NCBI GenBank assembly: GCA_002313415.1
Contig: DCBH01000047.1
Span: 1 to 11,095, forward strand
Length of the DNA stretch: 11,095 nt
Origin: Flavobacteriales bacterium UBA1112
GTDB taxonomy: Bacteria > Bacteroidota > Bacteroidia > Flavobacteriales_D > Sanyastnellaceae
Direction: 5' to 3'
The position numbers and the translations under genes are program-made. Below, in pieces: positions 1 through 7,266 of the stretch. Under the pieces are notes generated by a model. It saw only the letters and a list, made by a program, of their open reading frames with translations. It did not search any database and was not told the DNA's origin. How positions within the stretch are numbered: the stretch's first letter is position 1; the number at the start of each line of letters is the position of its first letter.

Positions 1-357
1 TTTGCAGCGATGTGGAGTGTAGATTTCTTGGCTGAAAGCCTGAAGTCATGCGCTCATGTTTACTTCGGCGACGACAACAACGGATCGACAAATGCTCTTG
101 GTTTGGACGATTACTTGAAGTCATTGGGTGATGTTTCCTACGGTGAGGGTTTGCACGATGACATTGCGGCGCAATTGAGCTCTGCAGAAACGGCAATCGC
201 TTCTCTCGAAGATCCCTTGGCGACCTTTGTGGTCGAGCAACAGGCCGCGTCGTATGACGTCTATGGTGAGTTGCAGGCGTTGGTGGTTCTGTGGAAAGTG
301 GACATGATGTCTTCTCTTGGCGTATTGATTACTTATCAGGACAACGACGGCGATTGA
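1..357 (+). CDS. Imelysin-family (peptidase M75-like) protein, C-terminal part
   Basis: Only the last 118 codons are present; the frame is open to the left edge, so the gene starts outside the window and the ATG at 10 is internal. The helical sequence with GLDDYL near residue 32, VVLWKVDMMSSLGVLITY and the acidic tail QDNDGD at the stop matches the C-terminal helix of Bacteroidota imelysin-like proteins. These are periplasmic or outer-membrane-anchored proteins related to EfeO, IrpA and ICMP and implicated in iron uptake; most are thought not to be active peptidases. The N-terminal half, where the GxHxxE motif would lie, is not visible. The stop codon is 4 bases before the HTTM gene, followed closely by a FecA-like receptor, and this supports an iron role. 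The family call is from recognised sequence style, not a search. Confidence 0.78.
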   Translation, partial: FAAMWSVDFLAESLKSCAHVYFGDDNNGSTNALGLDDYLKSLGDVSYGEGLHDDIAAQLSSAETAIASLEDPLATFVVEQQAASYDVYGELQALVVLWKVDMMSSLGVLITYQDNDGD

Positions 358-361
358 GGAG
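356..361 (+). promoter_or_regulatory. Shine-Dalgarno-like GAGGAG overlapping the imelysin stop codon
   Basis: GAGGAG begins inside the TGA of the imelysin gene. It abuts the ATG at 362 with no spacer but lies 9 bases before an in-frame GTG at 371 (codon 4 of the HTTM gene). The spacing favours the GTG, while codon choice favours the ATG. Purine-rich sites are used weakly in Bacteroidota, so this does not settle the start. Confidence 0.35.
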
Positions 362-1690
362 ATGACCTCAGTGGCGCCGTTGTTGACGCTGCGACGGATG
401 TTCGCGGTCCTCGTGCTTTTCAGCACGACGAGATTCGTGTTCAATGGATGGGTCGATACCCAAGTACTTGACCCGATTTGGACGTTTCCCTTCGATGGAT
501 TTGAATGGCTCCCACGCCCCAGTTTGACTGGTGCGTGGGTTCTCTTTTCTGGAATGATTCTCGGGGGAGTGTTGTTGTTGTTTGGGAAAACAGCAAAATG
601 GGGTGCGGCGTTGTTTTTCATCTGCTTCACTTACGTTGAATTGTTGGACAAGAGCAACTACTTAAATCACTATTACTTTGTGTCTTTGGTGGCGTTTATG
701 CTGATATGGCTTCCCACCTCTGCGACCACCTCAATGGTTCCTCGCTTGGCTGTGACATCCATTCGTCTTTTGCTTGCCTTGGTGTATTTCTACGCAGGCT
801 TGGCCAAACTCAATGCGGATTGGCTTTTGAACGCCCAGCCGCTGATCATGTGGTTGCCTCAGCACAGCTCATTTCCATTGCTCGGGCCGCTCTTTGCTTT
901 TAAAGAGGTGGCCTTTTTGTTCAGTTGGGCAGGTGCGGCTTTTGATTTGTTTGCTCCCTTTGCACTCTTTAGCGACAGAATTCGTCCGTACTTCTATCCC
1001 GTGTTGGTCACATTCCATGTGTTGACGTGGATCTTGTTTCCAATTGGTGTCTTTCCATGGGTTATGATTGCATGCACCACGGTGTTTTTTAGTGATGGCT
1101 GGCATGTTCGGCTCTGGAATCGGATGCCGGGATCTTCTTGGCGTGTTCCTATCCTGAATAGTGAAGGCAGAAATGCGGTATGGTCCGTGCAGCAAGTTGC
1201 CTTGGTATGGATTTTCTTGGGCATTCAATTGATTTTTCCTTGGCGTGTTTTGGCCTATCAGGGGTCGATGTATTGGCACGAGAGCGGCTATCGATTTGGA
1301 TGGAGAGTCATGTTGATGGAAAAGGCGGGTTGGGCCACGTATTTCATCCAAAATGACAAAGGGCAAGAGCGAGAATTTCCAGTCGGAGATTTCCTGACGC
1401 CAAATCAGGAAAAGATGATGGGGACCCAGCCAGATTTGATGATTGCGACAGCCAAGCACATTCAGGAAATTTGGGACGATGCCAAAGGGGAGCATGTCCG
1501 CGTTCGTGCCGAGGTTTGGGCAAGCCTCAATGGCCGACGTTCCCAGCTCATGATTGATCCATTTGTGGACCTGACTACTTTAGAAAATGATTGGGGGCAA
1601 CGCACGTTTGTACTTCCCCTAGATTCTGTGATTCGGCCAAAACAATATGAATCCATGAAAGACTCCCTTCGAGATGCACGTGGCTGGTGA
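362..1690 (+). CDS. HTTM-domain protein, vitamin K-dependent gamma-carboxylase-like
   Basis: This 442-residue integral membrane protein belongs to the HTTM / vitamin K-dependent gamma-glutamyl carboxylase family, whose animal members use reduced vitamin K, O2 and CO2 to turn Glu into Gla. Visible family signatures are DKSNYLNHYYF (96-106), YAGLAKLNADW (144-154), FHVLTWILFPIGVFPWVM (218-235), WHESGYRFGWRVMLMEK (305-321) and VWASLNGRRSQLMIDPFVDL (385-404). By motif alignment K149 falls on the human base Lys218 and H103 on His160, so the chemistry may be intact. About seven or eight hydrophobic segments fill residues 10-295; residues 300-442 form the soluble C-terminal domain. The gene lies between an imelysin and a FecA-like receptor with gaps of 4 and 7 bases. 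The start could be the ATG at 362 or the GTG at 371. The family call is firm; the activity and substrate are unknown. Confidence 0.9.
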   Translation: MTSVAPLLTLRRMFAVLVLFSTTRFVFNGWVDTQVLDPIWTFPFDGFEWLPRPSLTGAWVLFSGMILGGVLLLFGKTAKWGAALFFICFTYVELLDKSNYLNHYYFVSLVAFMLIWLPTSATTSMVPRLAVTSIRLLLALVYFYAGLAKLNADWLLNAQPLIMWLPQHSSFPLLGPLFAFKEVAFLFSWAGAAFDLFAPFALFSDRIRPYFYPVLVTFHVLTWILFPIGVFPWVMIACTTVFFSDGWHVRLWNRMPGSSWRVPILNSEGRNAVWSVQQVALVWIFLGIQLIFPWRVLAYQGSMYWHESGYRFGWRVMLMEKAGWATYFIQNDKGQEREFPVGDFLTPNQEKMMGTQPDLMIATAKHIQEIWDDAKGEHVRVRAEVWASLNGRRSQLMIDPFVDLTTLENDWGQRTFVLPLDSVIRPKQYESMKDSLRDARGW

Positions 1691-1697
1691 TTGGCGG

Positions 1698-4160
1698 ATG
1701 AAATTGGTTTGTTGGGGGACTTTGGTCCTGGCCTTGGCTGTTTTGCCGTTTTTATCCTCGGCTCAAACGGTGTACGTGGTCGGTGAAAACAACGCTTCCA
1801 TGTCTGGTGCCATGTTGCGATGGACTTGCTTGGATGGGGGGCAAGTTCAGACCTACACTGTTGGTGAAGCAGGGTTGCTTTGGCCTTCCTCGGAATGCAA
1901 CAAAGCTGTGGTCATCCTTTCCGCGTTTGGATATGTCACGGATACGGTTACAATAGAGCGTCCCCGAAATGCTGCTGCGGAAGTGCGACTCAAGCTTGAA
2001 CCGCTGCTCGTGGATTTGGCCTCTGCTGAAGTTGAAGAAAAAGCAGAAGATCCATTGACTTTCATGAGCTCCTTGGAAGCTGGAGGGATGTACCGAGGCA
2101 TCAAAAGTGCCGTGATGTTGCCTGAGGCTCAACTGGCCGTCGGCGGTGAGGTTCAACCTCGTAACATTTTTGCAGCGCTTCCTGGAGCCAACATTTGGGA
2201 GAGTGATGCTGCTGGGCTACAGTTGGGGGTCGGTGTTCGTGGGATGAGCCCCAATCGTTCCGCCCATCTCAGTATGCGACAGAATGGGCATCCCATTGCT
2301 GCAGATCCTCTGGGTTATCCAGAATCCTATTACACGCCTCCATTGACCATGGTTGAGGAAGTGCAGTGGGTGTCTGGCGCATCTGCTCTGCAATATGGCT
2401 CGCAGCTAGGCGGCATGCTCAACTTTGTGATGCGACCCGTAACCTTGGGAAAAGGACCATCTGGGAGGTGGACGGCCTCACACACCAGCTACGCCCCGCG
2501 CGAGGGTTCATATCGTGGTCATCATCATTTTTTTGCAGAAGCATCTGGAGGTGGTTCGAAGTTGGGCTTTTTGGTCGGTGTAGATCGCAAAGCGGGCAGT
2601 GGATGGAGAGACAACTCGGTGTTTGAAAGCACGACTGCGACGTTGGCTTTGCACGAGCGCTTTGAGGGCAATCGAGGTTTGTTGAAATTGGATCAGCGTC
2701 TGACATTGTTGCGCCGCACGGAGCAGCAGTCTGGGGGATTGACAGATGTCCAATTTGAAATCGATCCCCGACGGAGTGATCGATCTCGGAATTGGTTTGA
2801 CGTGTCTTGGAACATCGCTTCTGCAGATTTGATCTGGACCCCAGCTCGAGGCGATGTGGATGTGAACATTTCCACTCGGGCTTTGCAGGCATCTCGCAAA
2901 TCTCTTGGATTTCTAGGGACGCCAAACCGAGTGGACTACGGAACAGAACGGGATTTGATTTGGGGTGATTTCGCTTCCCTGGGGTGGGATACTCGAGTCA
3001 CCAAACGATGGACGCATGGTGAGGACGACAGGCTGTCGGCTTTGGTTTTGGGGTCTCAAGGATATTTGGGTCAAAACCGGATGCGTCAAGCGCCTGGAGT
3101 TCCAGGGACTGAATCTGATTTTGAATTTGACAATTCAGACTTGGCAAGAGAAGAAAGTGATTTCACGTTTCCCAATGCCCAATTGACAGCCTTTGCACAG
3201 GGAATTTGGTCATTTGCACCAAGCTGGTCCTTGACGCCAGGGGTTCGTTGGGAGAGAATTGGAACCTTTGCAGAAGGCACGTATCGTGAGGTTTATTTGG
3301 ATTTGGCGGGCAACGTTGTCGATGACTCCTTGTTTGCGAGTGAGAGCGACAACAGGCGGGAGATATTCTTGCCTGGAGTGGGAGTTTCTTGGAAACGGCC
3401 TGCAGGTGAATGGTACGCCAATGCTGTTCGCAATTTCAGAGCGGTCAATTTCAGTGACATTCAAATCAACAACCTCGGTGTGGTGGTTGATCCAGAGATT
3501 TCGGATGAGCGAGGTGCAAACGTCGATTTGGGCTATCGCACTTCCGGCGAGGGCTGGACGTTAGATGTCAGCGCGTTCGTTTTGTGGTATCAAGACCGGA
3601 TTGGGCTTTTGGTGACCACAGTGCCTGATCCAATTCTCGTCGAGAAACCTGTCTTGTTGCGAACGAATTTGTCAGATGCCCAGACGGCTGGCCTCGAGTG
3701 TTCTGCAAGTCGCCAGCAGATCTGGAAAAATGGACACGCGACAACGGTTTTGGGTTCTGCATCTTGGATGCGAAGTCGTTACCTCGAGGGTGGCCTTGCA
3801 GCGATCGTTGGCAAAGAGGTAGAGCTCGTGCCTCGGTCGGTGTTGCGCATTTCCATCCTCCACCGAACACCATCGTGGGATTTTCAGGTTTTGGCACAAC
3901 ATGTTGGGGACCAATTCACAGAAGCAACGAATTCTACTTACACCCCTACTGCCCTTCACGGCTTGATTCCCAATTACAGAGTTCTGGATTTGGGAGTGCA
4001 GCGAAGGTGGCAAGAAGGAAAATGGTCGATAGGAATGAAGTTGAATAACGCGACAAACACAGCCTATTTCACCCGAAGGGCATTGGCGTATCCCGGTCCA
4101 GGTATTTTGCCTTCCGACGGCATCAGCGCAAGATTGACGCTGCGGTACGCTCCTGATTGA
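1698..4160 (+). CDS. TonB-dependent outer-membrane receptor, FecA-like
   Basis: This 820-residue receptor probably imports ferric citrate or a similar iron chelate across the outer membrane, powered by TonB-ExbBD. Residues 1-22 are a signal peptide ending SSA before Q23. Residues about 24-105 form a carboxypeptidase-regulatory-like beta domain typical of Bacteroidota receptors, not the E. coli FecA signalling domain. A possible TonB box lies near ASAEVEE (109-115). The plug, about 135-248, carries GANIWESD, GVGVRGMSPNRSAH, GYPESYYTPP and SGASALQYGSQLGGMLNFVM, the FecA-type pattern. The remainder is the 22-strand barrel. The frame extends back to an ATG at 1674, but the ATG at 1698 is preferred because it begins the signal peptide (MKLVCWG) and avoids overlap with the HTTM gene, whose stop is 7 bases upstream. 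Substrate is inferred from family and neighbours. Confidence 0.9.
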   Translation: MKLVCWGTLVLALAVLPFLSSAQTVYVVGENNASMSGAMLRWTCLDGGQVQTYTVGEAGLLWPSSECNKAVVILSAFGYVTDTVTIERPRNAAAEVRLKLEPLLVDLASAEVEEKAEDPLTFMSSLEAGGMYRGIKSAVMLPEAQLAVGGEVQPRNIFAALPGANIWESDAAGLQLGVGVRGMSPNRSAHLSMRQNGHPIAADPLGYPESYYTPPLTMVEEVQWVSGASALQYGSQLGGMLNFVMRPVTLGKGPSGRWTASHTSYAPREGSYRGHHHFFAEASGGGSKLGFLVGVDRKAGSGWRDNSVFESTTATLALHERFEGNRGLLKLDQRLTLLRRTEQQSGGLTDVQFEIDPRRSDRSRNWFDVSWNIASADLIWTPARGDVDVNISTRALQASRKSLGFLGTPNRVDYGTERDLIWGDFASLGWDTRVTKRWTHGEDDRLSALVLGSQGYLGQNRMRQAPGVPGTESDFEFDNSDLAREESDFTFPNAQLTAFAQGIWSFAPSWSLTPGVRWERIGTFAEGTYREVYLDLAGNVVDDSLFASESDNRREIFLPGVGVSWKRPAGEWYANAVRNFRAVNFSDIQINNLGVVVDPEISDERGANVDLGYRTSGEGWTLDVSAFVLWYQDRIGLLVTTVPDPILVEKPVLLRTNLSDAQTAGLECSASRQQIWKNGHATTVLGSASWMRSRYLEGGLAAIVGKEVELVPRSVLRISILHRTPSWDFQVLAQHVGDQFTEATNSTYTPTALHGLIPNYRVLDLGVQRRWQEGKWSIGMKLNNATNTAYFTRRALAYPGPGILPSDGISARLTLRYAPD

Positions 4161-4169
4161 ACTGGAGCC

Positions 4170-5366
4170 TCACGAACCCAAACGCCTTGTTTGTTCTCGA
4201 CGAAGCAATTCGAGTTCACGTGACATTTGTCCACTGACCGAGGTGTTTTCTTGGGCACGACGGATGAGATAGGGTATGGCTTCACGGATGGGACCATAGG
4301 GCACATACTTCGCCACATTGTAACCGTGAGCAGCAAGATTGAACGTAACGGGATCACTCATTCCTAGGAGCTGGGCAAAAGATACCCTTTCGTCACTTGG
4401 CTGGAGTCCGGCCTCAGCCATCCATTTGCAAAGCTTTAGGTTGCTTTCCTCATTGTGGCTGCCGGCTACGAGATGGAGCTTCTCGATTCGATGCAACACC
4501 CAGCGCAAAGCTGCGTCGAAATCGCGGTCTGAACTTGCTTTGTCGGGTTGAATAGGTGACGGATATCCCAAATTGGACGCGCGCTGGCGCTCTTTTTCCA
4601 TGTACGCACCCCGAACCAATTTGACACCACACATGTACCCCCCTTCCTCTGCCCGTGATGCCATGTTTTCCAGGTAGACCAAGCGATCGTGCCGATACAA
4701 TTGCACGGTGTTGTAAACCACCACTCGGCCCCGATTGTAGTCGGACATCATGTCTTCGGCCAATTCGTCAATGGCATCCTGAATCCATGATTCCTCTGCA
4801 TCAATCATCACACGTCCACCAGCTTGTGCGGTGGCTTCGCACAACGTTCGGACGCGTGCTTGGACACGCTCCCAAGCGATTTGCTCAGATTGACTCAGCG
4901 ACTTCCCACCAGCCAACGATGTACTCACTTTCTCGAGCAGAGCATTGGATGAAAGGCCACTTACCTTGAAGACGGCAAAAGCATAACGCGCGTCTCCTTG
5001 GGCGGCTTGAATTGTGGCCAAGACTACGCTACATGTGGCATCTAAATCGCTTTCGTCCGTCTGACCTTCTGCACTGTAGTCCAGAATGGTACGGACATTG
5101 TGTGCACTCAGTTTATCGATGGTCTCCTCGGAATCAGCAATGGATTCACCACCACAAAAGTGCGCGTACACGGTTGGTCTTATCGCCCACGACATTGGAA
5201 TGCGAAGAGCGAGTGCAATCCGGGCCAATGCACTTCCTACGCTTACGACCCATGACTTGCCAATGAGTGAAAACAAGACAATTGCACGATGCAATTCCGC
5301 GTCGGTCAGGTGTTGAAATGCCTGAGCAGAGTCATTGAATTTGGGGAGGTTAGATTGGCTTATCAT
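4170..5366 (-). CDS. Proline dehydrogenase (monofunctional PRODH, FAD-dependent)
   Basis: This 398-residue enzyme oxidises L-proline to delta-1-pyrroline-5-carboxylate with FAD, the first step of proline catabolism, passing electrons to the quinone pool. Motifs in order are LDYSAEG (95-101), FKVSG (133-137), MIDAEES (187-193), YNTVQLYRHD (218-227), KLVRGAYM (249-256), GSHNEES (302-308), YVPYGP (354-359) and YLIRRAQEN (366-374). By alignment K134, D189, Y354, Y366, R369 and R370 match E. coli PutA K329, D370, Y540, Y552, R555 and R556 around proline. It lacks the P5C dehydrogenase half of PutA, as is usual for the eukaryote-like short form of this phylum. The frame runs open to 5570, but the family begins near the ATG at 5366. 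The gene is divergent from the dipeptidase and convergent with the receptor. No Shine-Dalgarno sequence is visible. Confidence 0.93.
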   Translation of the reverse strand: MISQSNLPKFNDSAQAFQHLTDAELHRAIVLFSLIGKSWVVSVGSALARIALALRIPMSWAIRPTVYAHFCGGESIADSEETIDKLSAHNVRTILDYSAEGQTDESDLDATCSVVLATIQAAQGDARYAFAVFKVSGLSSNALLEKVSTSLAGGKSLSQSEQIAWERVQARVRTLCEATAQAGGRVMIDAEESWIQDAIDELAEDMMSDYNRGRVVVYNTVQLYRHDRLVYLENMASRAEEGGYMCGVKLVRGAYMEKERQRASNLGYPSPIQPDKASSDRDFDAALRWVLHRIEKLHLVAGSHNEESNLKLCKWMAEAGLQPSDERVSFAQLLGMSDPVTFNLAAHGYNVAKYVPYGPIREAIPYLIRRAQENTSVSGQMSRELELLRREQTRRLGS

Positions 5367-5429
5367 CACTTGTGAACGTGCCGCGCTGCGAAGATAGGTC
5401 CGGGCAGACCGAGGTTGTACCTTCCAACC
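5367..5429. other. Divergent intergenic region (PRODH / dipeptidase)
   Basis: This 63-base gap must hold the start signals of two divergent genes unless a promoter lies inside one of them. On the minus strand, TATCTTCG (5396 to 5389) is one mismatch from the Bacteroidota -7 consensus TAnnTTTG and lies 22 bases before the PRODH ATG. No well-spaced TTTG -33 element goes with it: the nearest TTGG is about 28 bases upstream. No convincing promoter is seen for the dipeptidase on the plus strand. A GAGG at 5411 is 15 bases before its ATG, too far to act as a normal ribosome-binding site. Confidence 0.25.
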
Positions 5430-6815
5430 ATGGACATACGAGAATACATGAGTGAGCATCGGGAGCGCATGCTCAATGAGCTTTTGGAGTTGTTGCGTAT
5501 CCCGAGTATTTCCGCAGATGCCGCCTATGCAAGTGACACACATAAGTGTGCTGAGGTGGTTGCAAATCATCTACGGAACGCGGGCGCTGACAACGTTGAA
5601 GTTGTAGCTACCGAGGGTTATCCGGTGGTCTACGGAGAAAAAATGGTCGATGTCTCTCTTCCTACGGTTTTGGTCTATGGCCACTATGATGTGCAACCGG
5701 CCGATCCCATCGATCTGTGGGATAGCCCCGCGTTTGAGCCAGTAATCAAGAAGACTGAACTCCATCCCGAGGGAGCCATTTTTGCTCGTGGGGCATGTGA
5801 CGACAAGGGACAATTTTTCATGCACGTCAAAGCTTTTGAGGCCATGGTGGCCACGAACCAAGTCCCGTGCAACATCAAATTCATGATCGAGGGAGAGGAG
5901 GAGGTGGGCTCCGTTCATTTGGAGGATTTTTTGGAAGCCCACAAAGAGCGACTCTCAGCCGATGTGGTTTTGGTGAGTGATACTGGAGTCATTGCCAATG
6001 ACGTCCCTTCCATCACTACCGGGCTCAGAGGTTTGAGTTACGTTGAGGTGGAAGTGACCGGCCCCAATCGGGACCTTCACAGTGGCTTGTACGGAGGGGC
6101 AGCTCCCAACCCCATCAACATTCTGTGTGAGATGATTGCCTCCTTAAAGGATGAAAATCAGCAAATTACAGTGGCAGGGTTCTACGACGACGTGGAGGAA
6201 CTGAGTGCCGAAGAGCGCGAGGCCATGGCAGAAGCTCCGTTCAGCGAGGAGGCGTACAAAAAAAGCATCGACATTGGGGCAGTAGAAGGAGAGTCGGGGT
6301 ACAGCATTCCTGAGCGCATGAGCATCAGACCTACCCTTGATGTCAACGGCATTTGGGGTGGATATACAGGAGAAGGAGCCAAGACCGTGATTGCCTCAAA
6401 AGCTTATGCCAAAATTTCAATGCGTTTGGTGCCTCATCAAAATCCCGAGGACATCACGGCGAAATTCGAGGCGCACTTTAAGAAAATTGCTCCTGACAGC
6501 GTGAAGATTAAGGTAAGTCCAATGCACGGTGGGCAGCCCGCAGTCACGCCAACTGAAAGCCCCTCTTACCTGGCCGCCTCGGCTGCCATGGAAGCGACTT
6601 TCGGAAAAGTGCCCGTGCCTGTCCGAAGTGGTGGTAGCATTCCCATTGTATCAAGCTTTGAAAGAATACTGGGTTTGAAGACTGTGCTGATGGGATTTGG
6701 TTTGGATTCAGATGCCATTCACAGTCCAAATGAACACTACGGATTATTCAACTACTTCAAGGGCATTGAAACGATACCTCACTTTCACGCAGAATTCGCC
6801 AAGCGCCATGGGTGA
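5430..6815 (+). CDS. M20-family dinuclear zinc dipeptidase (CNDP/ArgE/DapE-like)
   Basis: This 461-residue metallopeptidase of the M20 family most resembles cytosolic nonspecific dipeptidases (CNDP type), which cleave short peptides using two zinc ions. Ligand positions are visible: H85 and D87 in YGHYDVQPAD, D124 in ARGACDDKG, E157 (general base) and E158 (metal ligand) in EGEEEVGS, D184 in VSDTG, and H431 in AIHSPNEH. H218 in DLHSG, in the lid/dimerisation domain, matches the histidine that completes the partner subunit's active site. Length is normal for the family, and there is no signal peptide, so it is cytoplasmic. The ATG at 5430 is preferred over a TTG at 5415 in the same frame because family members start with this MDxI-like helix. 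Its last 8 bases overlap the lipoprotein gene. The exact peptide substrate cannot be read from sequence. Confidence 0.93.
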   Translation: MDIREYMSEHRERMLNELLELLRIPSISADAAYASDTHKCAEVVANHLRNAGADNVEVVATEGYPVVYGEKMVDVSLPTVLVYGHYDVQPADPIDLWDSPAFEPVIKKTELHPEGAIFARGACDDKGQFFMHVKAFEAMVATNQVPCNIKFMIEGEEEVGSVHLEDFLEAHKERLSADVVLVSDTGVIANDVPSITTGLRGLSYVEVEVTGPNRDLHSGLYGGAAPNPINILCEMIASLKDENQQITVAGFYDDVEELSAEEREAMAEAPFSEEAYKKSIDIGAVEGESGYSIPERMSIRPTLDVNGIWGGYTGEGAKTVIASKAYAKISMRLVPHQNPEDITAKFEAHFKKIAPDSVKIKVSPMHGGQPAVTPTESPSYLAASAAMEATFGKVPVPVRSGGSIPIVSSFERILGLKTVLMGFGLDSDAIHSPNEHYGLFNYFKGIETIPHFHAEFAKRHG

Positions 6816-7266
6816 ACGGTTGGCGATTCAGACTGGAATGGCGATGTTGATGATGGGACTTAGCGGCTGCTTGTACCAAAATGTGGAAGTGGTTGCCGTG
6901 AATGACCTTTCCAAGGTTCAGCTGTCTCTTCAAGGCATGCAAGCCCTCATGGATGTTGATGTGTACAATCCCAACCCCTACGGAGTGACGGTCACTGATG
7001 CGAACGTCAATCTCTTTGTTCATGGAGAGGTCGTAGGGGATGTGACATTGATGGAGTCGCAGGCGATTCGTCCAAATGCAATGGCAACGGTGTCTCTGCA
7101 GGTTATTACACGAGACGGAGCCTTGAGAGAGGTGCTCAAAAACGATTTGATGAATTTGCTAGGTGGGGGAGAAGTACCATTCACAGCGGATGGATTTGTC
7201 ACGGCCAAAGCCCTAGGCCTTTCATTTACATTCCCCCTTAAGCATGACCAAACAATAAAAATTTGA
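6808..7266 (+). CDS. LEA14-like (LEA type 2) domain lipoprotein
   Basis: This 152-residue protein has a short signal sequence with a lipobox LSGC at residues 18-21, so it is probably lipidated on C21 and exported. The mature part matches the LEA type 2 / water stress and hypersensitive response fold: a single immunoglobulin-like beta sandwich with the NPNPYGVTV motif (53-61), followed by alternating strands and a closing FPLK segment. In bacteria such small LEA14 lipoproteins are common but have no settled role. The ATG at 6808 overlaps the dipeptidase stop by 8 bases and supplies the only basic residue (R4) of the signal peptide; the ATG at 6838 would leave none, so 6808 is preferred. The stop codon overlaps the next start by one base. 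The frame runs open back to 6697 inside the dipeptidase gene, but that extension is not expected to be used. Confidence 0.8.
   Translation: MGERLAIQTGMAMLMMGLSGCLYQNVEVVAVNDLSKVQLSLQGMQALMDVDVYNPNPYGVTVTDANVNLFVHGEVVGDVTLMESQAIRPNAMATVSLQVITRDGALREVLKNDLMNLLGGGEVPFTADGFVTAKALGLSFTFPLKHDQTIKI

Noticed and set aside
869..1495. 208-codon antisense open frame within the HTTM gene
   Set aside because: It is a shadow of a strongly supported gene, has no recognisable domain, and its sequence is rich in residues typical of antisense reading.
1674..1697. Upstream ATG for the TonB receptor
   Set aside because: It would add eight residues before a clear signal peptide and overlap the HTTM gene; the ATG at 1698 gives a normal exported protein.
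4149..4168. Inverted repeat GCTCC / GGAGC across the receptor stop, between convergent genes
   Set aside because: Only a 5-bp stem with a 10-base loop and no T-tract; too weak to call a terminator, though its position would suit one.
5367..5570. In-frame 68-codon upstream extension of the proline dehydrogenase
   Set aside because: It lies antisense over the start of the dipeptidase gene, has unusual composition, and the family begins near the ATG at 5366.
6697..6807. Extension of the LEA14 lipoprotein frame into the dipeptidase gene
   Set aside because: It would bury the lipobox about 58 residues in and overlaps well-conserved dipeptidase sequence in another frame.
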